From NCBI GenBank assembly GCA_937906285.1, contig CALCWL010000272.1, forward strand, positions 1 through 13,292: 13,292 bases of DNA, given 5' to 3'. This DNA is from an uncultured Rhodanobacter sp. Lineage in GTDB: Bacteria; Pseudomonadota; Gammaproteobacteria; Xanthomonadales; Rhodanobacteraceae. The notes under the pieces are model-generated. The model ran no database searches. It was not told where the DNA came from and saw only the letters and a list, made by a program, of their open reading frames with translations. This document shows positions 7,120 to 13,175 of the stretch, in pieces. The position numbers were made by a program, and so were the translations under genes. Positions within the stretch are counted from its first letter, which is position 1. Each line of letters starts with the position of its first letter.

Positions 7120-8068
7120 GGTGTGCTTCGTGCTGCCGCCGGACCTGATCCTGCTGGATCTGGCCGGCGCGGCCGACGCCTTTCGCATTGCCGCCGCGAT
7201 GGGCTTGCCGGTGCGCCTGCGGCTGATGGCGCCGGTGGTGGCGGGCGCGGCGGCACCGACCGCGCTCGGCGTGGGCCTGGCCGGCGTCGAGCCGCTGCCG
7301 GCGAAACTGCCTGACCACGTGCTGATCGTGGTGTGCGGCGCCACCGGCAGCGCCGCACGTTTGCTTTCGTCGGCAGCGGGCAAGACCCTGGTGGCCTGGT
7401 TGCGAAGCCATGCCGCCGCGGGCCGGCCGCTGGCCTGCGTCTGTTCCGGTGCGCTGCTGGCCGCCGCCGCCGGCCTGCTCGATGGCCGGCGCTGCACCAC
7501 GCATCACAGCCTGCTCGACGAGCTGCGCCAACTGGCGCCGACGGCGGAGGTGCTGGACAGCCGCGTCTTTGTCGAAGACGACGACGTCTGCACCAGCGCC
7601 GGCATCACCGCCGGCATCGACCTCGCGCTGCACCTGATCGCCAAACTCGGCTCGCCGCGGCTGGCCGCCGCCGTGGCGCGGGAAATGGCCGTCTACATGC
7701 GCCGCGCCGCCGGCGACCCGGCGCTGTCGCCGTGGCTGGAAGGGCGCAACCACATGGACATGGCGATCCACCGCGTGCAGGACGCGCTGCTCAACGCGCC
7801 CGCGCAGGACTGGCCGCTGGCGCGGCTGGCCGACATCGGCCACCTCAGCGTGCGCAGCCTCACGCGCCACTTCCGCGAAGCCAGCGGCATGTCGGTCAAC
7901 CGCTACCACGCGCGCCTGCGGATCGCGCTGGCGCGACAGGCGCTGGCCCATGGCGACTCCGTGGAGCGCGCGGCCGAGCGCGCCGGCCTGGCTTCGGCGC
8001 GACAGCTGCGCCGCTTGTGGGCGGCGCATGCCGACGACCGTCCGGCGTCGGTGCGGCCGCGCGCTTGA
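7097..8068 (+). CDS. GlxA-family AraC-type regulator with DJ-1/PfpI domain
   Basis: A 323-aa regulator in two parts. Residues 5-185 form a DJ-1/PfpI-like amidotransferase-fold domain (EVCFVLPPDLILLDLAGAAD, then ACVCSGALLAAAAGLLDGRR with Cys116 at the nucleophile-elbow position, then FVEDDDVCTSAGITAGIDLA). Residues 225-315 form an AraC/XylS DNA-binding domain with two helix-turn-helices (DWPLARLADIGHLSVRSLTR and VERAAERAGLASARQLRRLW). This is the GlxA layout; such proteins usually activate nearby catabolic genes, and the domain normally binds a ligand rather than catalysing. The ATG at 7097 lies inside the isochorismatase gene; a GTG at 7121, just after that gene's stop, is an in-frame alternative. 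It converges on the phospholipase gene with only 6 bp between the two stops. Confidence 0.9.
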   Translation: MTSSPITEVCFVLPPDLILLDLAGAADAFRIAAAMGLPVRLRLMAPVVAGAAAPTALGVGLAGVEPLPAKLPDHVLIVVCGATGSAARLLSSAAGKTLVAWLRSHAAAGRPLACVCSGALLAAAAGLLDGRRCTTHHSLLDELRQLAPTAEVLDSRVFVEDDDVCTSAGITAGIDLALHLIAKLGSPRLAAAVAREMAVYMRRAAGDPALSPWLEGRNHMDMAIHRVQDALLNAPAQDWPLARLADIGHLSVRSLTRHFREASGMSVNRYHARLRIALARQALAHGDSVERAAERAGLASARQLRRLWAAHADDRPASVRPRA

Positions 8069-8085
8069 GCCTGCCTAGAGCAGGC
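8069..8085. terminator. Hairpin between convergent genes, probably bidirectional
   Basis: GCCTGC-CTAGA-GCAGGC is a perfect 6-bp stem beginning right after the regulator stop; its loop contains the stop codon of the phospholipase gene. A short TTT follows on the plus strand. Position between convergent genes supports termination, but the stem is short and the T-run minimal. Confidence 0.5.
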
Positions 8086-9643
8086 TTTCCAGCGGCAGCA
8101 GCTTGAGCATCTGCACCTCGACCCGACGGCCGGTGGTGGCGCCGGGGTCGTGGTCGTAGGTCACCGGCTTGCCGTGTTCGGCGGCCTGCCATTGCATGGC
8201 GCCGCCGTGCGCCGAGCCGTCCTGCTTCAGGGTCACGCGGTAGGCGTGTTCGGGCAGCGTGGCGCTGTCGAAGAACGCGGTGACCGCCGCGGCCAGCGGC
8301 GGGCAGTCGACGATGATGCCCATCTCGGTGTTGAGCAGTTTCGAGCGGGCGTCCATGTTCATCGAGCCGATGAACACCTTCTGGCGATCCACCACGATGG
8401 CCTTGGCATGCAGGCTGACGCCGGAGGAGGTGCCGCCGGCGGTGGCCGGTTGCGGCGCACCGGCCGCGGCTTGCAGTTCGAACAATTGCACGCCGCTTTC
8501 CAGCAGCGGGCGGCGATAGCGCGAATAACCCGAGTACACGATCGGCTCGTCGTTGGAGGCCAGCGAGTTGGTCAGCACCTTCACTGCCACGCCGCGTTTG
8601 GCCAGCGCATCGAGATAGGCCGTGCCGCGCTCGCCGGGGATGAAGTAGGGCGAGATCAGCAGCAACTCGTGCTGCGCGCCGTCGGCCATCGCCTTGATGT
8701 CCGGGCCGATGCGCAGCTCGGGCTGGTCCCCGGCCGCCTCGATCTTGGCCGGCTGGTCGGCCACCAGCGTGGCCGGCCCCCAGAACCACTGGCCCTTGCG
8801 GTCGGCGGACGCGCCGTAGGGTAGGGCGTCCAGCGTGGCCTGCGCGTAATCCGATTGCGCGAACGCGCGCGCATCGTGCGCCAGTTCGACCCGCAGTTTC
8901 GCCAGGTCGACGTGATCGGCGTGCTTGCCATGGAACGCCTTCGCCGGATAGGCCGCGTCGCAGTTCCAGTACTCGTCGAAGGCATGCGAGGCCTGCGGTA
9001 CCACCGGCCCGATCGCGATCAGGTCGAGGTCGCGGAAATGGGTGTCCTCGCCCGCGTCGAAGTACGCATCGCCGATGTTGCGCCCGCCGACGATCGCCAC
9101 GTTGCCGTCGGCGATGAACGACTTGTTGTGCATGCGCCGGTTCAGCCGGTGCGTGTCGAGCAGGAACTGGGCGGCCTTGGAGAGCACCGACGGCTTCTTC
9201 GTGGCGAACGGGTTGAACAGGCGCACCTCGATGTTCGGGTGGGTATCCAGCGCGTCGAACAGGTCGATCGCCTGGCTGGCGTTGATGTCGTCCACCAGCA
9301 GGCGCACGCGCACGCCGCGGTCGGCCGCGGCCAGCAGGCGCTGCGCCATCAGCCGGCCGGTCGCGTCGTTTTCGAAGATGTAGTACTGCAGATCCAGCGC
9401 ATGCTGCGCATGGTCGGCCAACGCGACGCGGCTCATCAATGCATCGGTGCTGCGGATCAGCAGGCGGAAACCCGACTGGTCCTGGTGCTTGGTGGTTTCC
9501 GCGTGCACGTAGCGCGCCGCCGGCGTGCCCACGGTCGGTGGCAACGCCTTCGACACCGGCTTGACCACGGGCGCGGGCGGCGAGCAGGCCGCCAGGGCCA
9601 CGCCGAGCAACACCGCGCCAAGCACTCTCATGAGTCGCCGCAT
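8075..9643 (-). CDS. Phospholipase D/cardiolipin synthase-like lipoprotein (ClsC-type)
   Basis: A 522-aa envelope protein with two HKD catalytic motifs of the phospholipase D superfamily. The first is MHNKSFIAD (His172, Lys174, Asp179) followed by GGRNIGDAYF; the second is LHAKAIVVD (His412, Lys414, Asp419) followed by GSMNMDARS. Both are intact, so it should be active in phosphatidyl transfer or hydrolysis, such as cardiolipin synthesis. The N-terminus is a lipoprotein signal, MRRLMRVLGAVLLGVALAAC, with Cys20 in a lipobox. The next residue is Ser, which argues for outer-membrane sorting by the enteric '+2' rule. The ATG at 9641-9643 was chosen over a GTG two codons upstream because AAGG sits at a better distance. 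It resembles E. coli ClsC/YmdC but is longer, mainly from the signal and linkers. A decayed partial second copy lies at 6384-6473. Confidence 0.9.
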   Translation of the reverse strand: MRRLMRVLGAVLLGVALAACSPPAPVVKPVSKALPPTVGTPAARYVHAETTKHQDQSGFRLLIRSTDALMSRVALADHAQHALDLQYYIFENDATGRLMAQRLLAAADRGVRVRLLVDDINASQAIDLFDALDTHPNIEVRLFNPFATKKPSVLSKAAQFLLDTHRLNRRMHNKSFIADGNVAIVGGRNIGDAYFDAGEDTHFRDLDLIAIGPVVPQASHAFDEYWNCDAAYPAKAFHGKHADHVDLAKLRVELAHDARAFAQSDYAQATLDALPYGASADRKGQWFWGPATLVADQPAKIEAAGDQPELRIGPDIKAMADGAQHELLLISPYFIPGERGTAYLDALAKRGVAVKVLTNSLASNDEPIVYSGYSRYRRPLLESGVQLFELQAAAGAPQPATAGGTSSGVSLHAKAIVVDRQKVFIGSMNMDARSKLLNTEMGIIVDCPPLAAAVTAFFDSATLPEHAYRVTLKQDGSAHGGAMQWQAAEHGKPVTYDHDPGATTGRRVEVQMLKLLPLESLL

Positions 9644-9787
9644 GTTCACCCGCCTTCTGCTGCGTGCCGATCACGGCTTCGCGGCCATCGTTCACCGCCA
9701 GCGACGTACTTTGCGAAGACGGTCGTGAAATCCATGCGACTGCGGAGGCTCGCCTCTGATCCGGGTACTCGGCTTTCCGTCTCTCGC

Positions 9788-10714
9788 TTATCCCCAGCTC
9801 GACAACGGCGTGGCGCCGGGCGCAAACATCCCCTGCGGCCCGAAGTGGAACATGCGAGAGCGGTCGCGTACGTAGTCGTGGCCTTTTTCGGCGAGCACGG
9901 ACCGGTTCAGTTCTTCATACCAGCGCTGCACCGTGGTGGCGTCGGTGAGCAGCAGGAAAGTCCAGTCGGGGAACACGACGGTGACGGGTTCGTCGCCGTG
10001 CCAGGCGAACTGCGCCTCCGCGCCATGCTGCACCATGTCGGCACCGATCAGCTGGTTCAACGAGCTGCGGATGCGCTCGAACTCCATGTCCGGGAGCAGC
10101 GGGGTGAAGTTCTTGACGCCGTGGAGTTGGCCTTCATGGCGCCGGTTGTCGGTTTCCCTGCCGCGAACGATCACGTCCTTCAGATCGTAGTCGCCGTGGA
10201 TGTAGACCCAGCCCTTGCCGACGTGGTCGAGCTGCAGGCAGCCGTAGTGGCGGGATGCGGGATCGACGTCGACACGCCAGCGCCACTCGGCCGAGCAGGC
10301 GGCGGGGCGTCCCACGCCCCACGCCGCCCAGCTTTCCGGACGCTGCGGATCGCCCATGGCCGGCATCTTGTTCTCGGCCGCCAGGTAATGCATGCCGTCG
10401 TGCCAGGCCTTCATCGCCTTGTCCCGCTTGGCCGGCTTGAAGGCCCCGGGATGCATGCCCGGGTGCACCACCAGCCCGGCGATGACGTAGTCCTGTTTCA
10501 CCATGCGCCCCGCCACCGAGCGCATGAGGCCCGGCGGATTGACGTCGGCGGTCTTGGCTTTCACCAGGGCCGGTTTGGGGTAGTAGCCGGGCACGCCCAC
10601 ATAGCGCAGCGAATCCTCGTTGGTATGCCGCACCAGCAGGATGACCTTGCGCTCCCGCGCCACCATGAGGAACTTCTGCAGGTCGATGCCGCGCATGCCG
10701 ATGCCGATACCCAT
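9788..10714 (-). CDS. Hypothetical protein, 308 aa, family not recognised
   Basis: A 308-aa probably soluble protein; no signal peptide or membrane helix is visible. I do not recognise it. It begins MGIGIGMRGIDLQKF and has many Trp and His residues (for instance ESWAAWGVGRPAACSAEWRW in the middle). It has a hydrophobic core stretch VIAGLVVHPGMHPGAF and a segment CLQLDHVGKGWVYIHGDYDL followed by GDEPVTVVFPDWTFLLLTD. The C-terminal part has RMFHFGPQGMFAPGATPLSS. The ATG at 10712-10714 has AAGGA about 10 bp upstream. Codon use and GC match the neighbours, and the third-position bias supports a real gene. The interleaved acidic and aromatic motifs could suit a binding protein or an effector-like protein, but no function should be inferred. 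Confidence 0.75.
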   Translation of the reverse strand: MGIGIGMRGIDLQKFLMVARERKVILLVRHTNEDSLRYVGVPGYYPKPALVKAKTADVNPPGLMRSVAGRMVKQDYVIAGLVVHPGMHPGAFKPAKRDKAMKAWHDGMHYLAAENKMPAMGDPQRPESWAAWGVGRPAACSAEWRWRVDVDPASRHYGCLQLDHVGKGWVYIHGDYDLKDVIVRGRETDNRRHEGQLHGVKNFTPLLPDMEFERIRSSLNQLIGADMVQHGAEAQFAWHGDEPVTVVFPDWTFLLLTDATTVQRWYEELNRSVLAEKGHDYVRDRSRMFHFGPQGMFAPGATPLSSWG

Positions 10715-11092
10715 GTTCGTCGTCCTTGTGTCGTATGGATGGGGGGAGTGTACGAGTTTTGAAGTTCAAGATCGAAGCAAAAAGCCCCGGCGACGAGGTT
10801 CCGGCCTCGGCACACAAGGCTTTCTTGCCTGTAGGGGGAACGATGGAACCCCAGCGTTGGCACTTTTTCGCGCGATGCCGAAACAGAAAGTCCCGCCATC
10901 GGCGCTGTCTGCTCCGACGACGATGTCGGGAAGGCCGGCGTCGAGGTTTTTCTGCCCGGTGACGGGGCCGCGACCTCCAACCGCGATGCGGGGCATCCTG
11001 ACCACGAAAGCGCGAAGCCTTTCGCATTGCCATGGAACGTGAGCCTCTTCGCACTCCTGCGTTATGCTCGGCCGGTATTCCGGGGGGAATGG
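10715..11092. other. Divergent intergenic region with terminator-like hairpin, no gene seen
   Basis: This 378-bp gap separates the 308-aa gene (minus) from the lipoprotein gene (plus). Open frames cross it on both strands, but none resembles a known protein. On the minus strand a CGAGG-CCGGAA-CCTCG hairpin (10794-10809) is followed by GCCGGGGC and five T's (10779-10783). That is terminator-like, yet it lies about 65 bp upstream of the gene rather than after one. CGAAAG...CTTTCG (11005-11024) is a second small dyad. Promoters for both flanking genes should lie here, but I cannot place them. Confidence 0.4.
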
Positions 11093-11698
11093 ATGACCAT
11101 GAAACGCTGGCCGATGGCCGCCGCCGTCATCTGCATGGCCGCTGCAGGCTGCAGCAGGACCGATGCGGAAGCACCGTCAAACACCCGCCGACCGCAGCAG
11201 GCCGGCGCGACCAACCCACTCGCCACCGCCGGCCACCTCGCCGGTATCGAAGCAGCCGGCCTGACCGGCGATCAACGCGCGATGCAAGGCCACGTCGACG
11301 CGATGCACAAGGACATGATGCGCTCCATGCATCTGCCCGACCCCTCCCGCCCGATCAACCACGAAGCCGCCCGCACCGCTGTGCGCCCGCTGCAAGGCGT
11401 GCAATCCAGCGTCTGGCTCGACCGCAGCAACCTGCTGGTGATGGTCGGCGGCGGCCAATACCGCAGCATGACCACCATCGACCGCATCTGCCTCGCCCTG
11501 GAACCGCTGGGCGACACGCTGGGTGTGGTGGTCAATGTGCAAGACGTGACAGCGACCACGTCGGAAGGCGCGGATACGTTGTCGCGGAATTGCCAGCTGG
11601 GGGTGGGGGAGCGGGCGATGCTGCAGCAGAAGCGGCAGGTGGATGTGCTGGATCCGGAGATGAGGCGGGTGTTTAGGGCGCAGCAGAATGACTGGTGA
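11093..11698 (+). CDS. Putative lipoprotein, 201 aa, function unknown
   Basis: The N-terminus MTMKRWPMAAAVICMAAAGC is a lipoprotein signal with the lipobox AAGC, so mature protein would begin at Cys20, followed by Ser. After a low-complexity linker (about 21-45) comes a soluble domain with ATAGHLAGIEAAGLTGDQRA, VDAMHKDMMRSM and SSVWLDRSNLLVMVGGG. A cysteine pair is available in the mature domain (Cys in DRICLALEPLGD and in LSRNCQLG). The end EMRRVFRAQQNDW is charged. I do not recognise the family. The start at 11093 follows GGGGGGAATGG; an ATG two codons later is equally possible. Similar small lipoproteins in Xanthomonadales are largely uncharacterised. Confidence 0.75.
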   Translation: MTMKRWPMAAAVICMAAAGCSRTDAEAPSNTRRPQQAGATNPLATAGHLAGIEAAGLTGDQRAMQGHVDAMHKDMMRSMHLPDPSRPINHEAARTAVRPLQGVQSSVWLDRSNLLVMVGGGQYRSMTTIDRICLALEPLGDTLGVVVNVQDVTATTSEGADTLSRNCQLGVGERAMLQQKRQVDVLDPEMRRVFRAQQNDW

Positions 11699-11797
11699 GT
11701 AGCTTCGGCTTCGCACACCCCGTTTGAGCATCACTACACGCAAGGCACATCGGGAAGCTTTCCTGCAAGAATGCCGCTACACCTATCCCGAAGAGGG

Positions 11798-11831
11798 GAA
11801 GATGCTGGCGCCGAGCGGCGCCAGCATCTTC
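11798..11831. terminator. Perfect 15-bp hairpin between convergent genes
   Basis: The arms GAAGATGCTGGCGCC (11798-11812) and GGCGCCAGCATCTTC (11817-11831) pair perfectly around a GAGC loop. It starts 7 bp after the stop of the 70-aa gene on the minus strand and about 100 bp after the lipoprotein gene on the plus strand. On the minus strand the stem is followed by a pyrimidine-rich CCCCTCTTC. It probably terminates the 70-aa gene and may act for both. Confidence 0.75.
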
Positions 11832-11838
11832 ATACACT

Positions 11839-12051
11839 TCAGCTGGGACTGCTGCTTTCGGGCGGTTGAGGATCGTTGGCTGCGGATGGGCGGTCGTCCG
11901 CGATCCAGATCTTCCAAGCTTTGAGCCCATAGTTTTTGGCCCAAAGTACTTCACCGGTCCTCTTATCCGTGCGATAGGGCCGGTAGATATAGTGGCCCTG
12001 ATCTGCACTCTGCCCCGGCGGAGGCGGGGTTTCGCTACTTTTTGCGTTCAT
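11839..12051 (-). CDS. Small conserved-type hypothetical protein, 70 aa
   Basis: A 70-aa protein with a compact core, GHYIYRPYRTDKRTGEVLWA then KNYGLKAWKIWIADD (residues 19-53), flanked by Pro/Ser/Glu-rich disordered ends. The 'YIYRPYRT...TG.VL.A..YG..AW.I' pattern resembles small uncharacterised proteins found singly or in several copies in Xanthomonadales; I recall the pattern but cannot name a family. Support for a real gene: a GGAG at the right spacing before the ATG at 12049-12051, a strong hairpin directly after the stop, and a basic-aromatic core unlike a random frame. No signal or membrane helix. Function unknown; a small beta-rich nucleic-acid- or protein-binding fold is a guess. Confidence 0.72.
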   Translation of the reverse strand: MNAKSSETPPPPGQSADQGHYIYRPYRTDKRTGEVLWAKNYGLKAWKIWIADDRPSAANDPQPPESSSPS

Positions 12052-12410
12052 TTCACAACTCCAGTACGCCGAGTCGTGAACACGTCCGTCTATGCCTTCC
12101 TACCCTTGTCAATGCGAATTGCTGCATGTACCTTGGCAGGCGCACTACGGGAAAGACCTCTAGTCGGGACGTCCTTCGTGCATGGCAGTTTTCAGCAATC
12201 TGCCATTCCTCCAAGGCTGGAAGTGTTGACGCACTTTCAGCCTTTTTATTAGCACCAAATCTTGTGGTTGCAAGCAAAGCAAAGTACAAGATGTTGCTAT
12301 AACGAGGATCACTGACTTTCACGTTAACCGGGGCGTGGGCCGAAGTAAAGTACCCGGAGTACCGATTTCCAGTTCCAAATTCGCTTGGCAGTTCATGAAT
12401 TGCGCAAATA

Positions 12411-12426
12411 TACCGTCGGCACGGTA
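12411..12426. repeat. Perfect inverted repeat beside the 9-mer array
   Basis: TACCGT-CGGC-ACGGTA is a perfect 6-bp-arm dyad 11 bp before the repeat array. It is preceded by the AT-rich stretch GAATTGCGCAAATA. It could be an operator or a small hairpin; function unknown. Confidence 0.5.
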
Positions 12427-12437
12427 GAAAATGGACG

Positions 12438-12492
12438 TACGCATAGCGTTATGCACAACATATGCACAGAGTTACGCACAACTTTATGCACA
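12438..12492 (+). repeat. Array of DnaA-box-like 9-mers (iteron-like)
   Basis: Five 9-mers in the same orientation start at 12438 (GTACGCATA), 12449 (TTATGCACA), 12460 (ATATGCACA), 12472 (TTACGCACA) and 12484 (TTATGCACA), so they are spaced 11, 11, 12 and 12 bp. Two match the bacterial DnaA-box consensus TTATNCACA exactly, two have one mismatch, and the first is degenerate. The spacing of about one helical turn puts all sites on the same face of the DNA. Such clusters occur at replication origins, DnaA-titrating loci and iteron plasmids; a binding array for another protein is possible. No replication gene is in the window. Confidence 0.6.
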
Positions 12493-12544
12493 TAAGCGCT
12501 ACCGAGAAAAGGTGCCAGGGACAATTCCAATCGCGGCTCCATCG

Positions 12545-12794
12545 CTACGCCGCCTCGGCACTCAACTTCACCCCAGCGCCAGCACGACCTTCATTATCGT
12601 GGCGAACTCGGCTCGCGGCGCAAACCGGTGTCGCGTGCGAGCTGGGGCATGCCGCGGGCGCGTGCGACCACGCCGAGGCTGTCGGCGATGAAGGCGTGAT
12701 CGCCGGATTCGAGCGCGGCGGAGATGTACTCGGCCTCGGCTTCGGGGCTGCCCAGGTGTTCGGCGGGGTCAAAGGGGTGGGTTTTGGTGCGCAT
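12545..12794 (-). pseudogene. Broken antidote gene of an addiction module (HigA/TIGR02684-like)
   Basis: The N-terminal part, MRTKTHPFDPAEHLGSPEAE through DSLGVVARARGMPQLARDTGLRRE, matches the small DNA-binding antidote proteins paired with RelE/HigB-like toxins. After RRE the frame is lost and stops at PSSPR. The expected C-terminus is still there in pieces: EFATIMKVVLALG in a second frame (from 12609 down) and VKLSAEAA plus stop in a third (ending at 12545). Against the usual family sequence about 34 bp (SLY..GNP) are missing near 12610-12612. One G is missing from a G-run near 12571-12574. Two independent lesions make a functional product unlikely. In this family the toxin gene precedes the antidote, but only 72 bp separate it from higA and no toxin is recognisable there. 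Confidence 0.75.
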
Positions 12795-12866
12795 GCTCTA
12801 CCTCACCGGCTGTCGGCAGGGTTTTCGGGCCGCCTTGCAATCGCCGAAGTGCCTGGACGCCATCAG

Positions 12867-13166
12867 TCAGGCAGCTCGTGGCTCCACCCGACGCAGGATC
12901 TCCTCGCGTGTGGCCAGCGTCTTGAGATCGTAAGTCGCCTGCAGGTTCAGCCAGGACACCGCGTCGCCGCCGAAGTAACGTGCCAGGCGTTCGGCGGTGT
13001 CGGCGCTGATGCTGCGACGCTCGTTGACGATTTCGTGGATGCGGGTGGCCGGCACGCTGAGCGCCACGGCCAGGGCATTGGCGCTCATCCCGAGCGGGGC
13101 GAGGTAATCCTCGCGCAGGACTTCACCGGGATGTACGGGGCGCATGCGGTTGACGGGAGATTTCAT
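12867..13166 (-). CDS. higA: HigA-family addiction module antitoxin
   Basis: A 99-aa helix-turn-helix protein that would neutralise HigB and repress its own operon. The N-terminus RMRPVHPGEVLREDYLAPLG is the typical HigA opening. The XRE-type HTH runs from about residue 25 to 63 (MSANALAVALSVPATRIHEI, then NERRSISADTAERLARYFGG). It ends with SWLNLQATYDLKTL, also standard for HigA. Length is normal. It lies 9 bp after the stop of the toxin gene on the same strand, the toxin-first order characteristic of higBA. The ATG at 13164-13166 was chosen; a second ATG seven codons in is possible. Confidence 0.93.
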   Translation of the reverse strand: MKSPVNRMRPVHPGEVLREDYLAPLGMSANALAVALSVPATRIHEIVNERRSISADTAERLARYFGGDAVSWLNLQATYDLKTLATREEILRRVEPRAA

Positions 13167-13175
13167 GGTGGTCTC

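Larger units (their letters stand above)
12052..12544. other. AT-richer intergenic stretch without a convincing gene
   Basis: About 490 bp with visibly lower GC than the rest of the window, especially 12240-12500. Frames of up to 89 codons exist but lack good ribosome sites, family resemblance or the GC3 bias of neighbouring genes. It contains the 9-mer array at 12438-12492 and a perfect dyad at 12411-12426. At 12507-12528 there is AAAAGGTGCCAGGGACAATT, which resembles a short motif often seen in repetitive intergenic elements. The composition suggests transferred or decayed DNA. Confidence 0.5.

Noticed and set aside
6301..7500. 399-codon minus-strand frame opposite the isochorismatase and regulator genes
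   Set aside because: Antisense shadow with Ala/Arg/Pro-rich composition; the plus-strand genes have clear catalytic and HTH motifs.
7896..9695. 599-codon minus-strand frame overlapping the phospholipase gene
   Set aside because: Out-of-frame shadow on the same strand; the phospholipase frame has both HKD motifs, a lipobox and a proper start.
9745..9756. GAGG-CTCG-CCTC dyad after the 308-aa gene as terminator
   Set aside because: Only a 4-bp stem with no T-run; too weak to call.
8855..10762. 635-codon plus-strand frame
   Set aside because: Antisense to two minus-strand genes, low-complexity translation, no recognisable motif.
12053..12322. 89-codon minus-strand frame in the AT-richer gap
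   Set aside because: No ribosome binding site at a useful distance, no recognisable domain, no typical GC3 bias.
12438..12492. CRISPR-like repeat cluster
   Set aside because: Units are only 9 bp with 2-3 bp spacers, far too short for a CRISPR array; phased binding sites explain it better.
12431..12691. Plus-strand frame whose peptide repeats YAQ/YAH through the 9-mer array
   Set aside because: The peptide repetition follows from the 12-bp DNA period; the frame then runs antisense through the antidote pseudogene and has no ribosome site.
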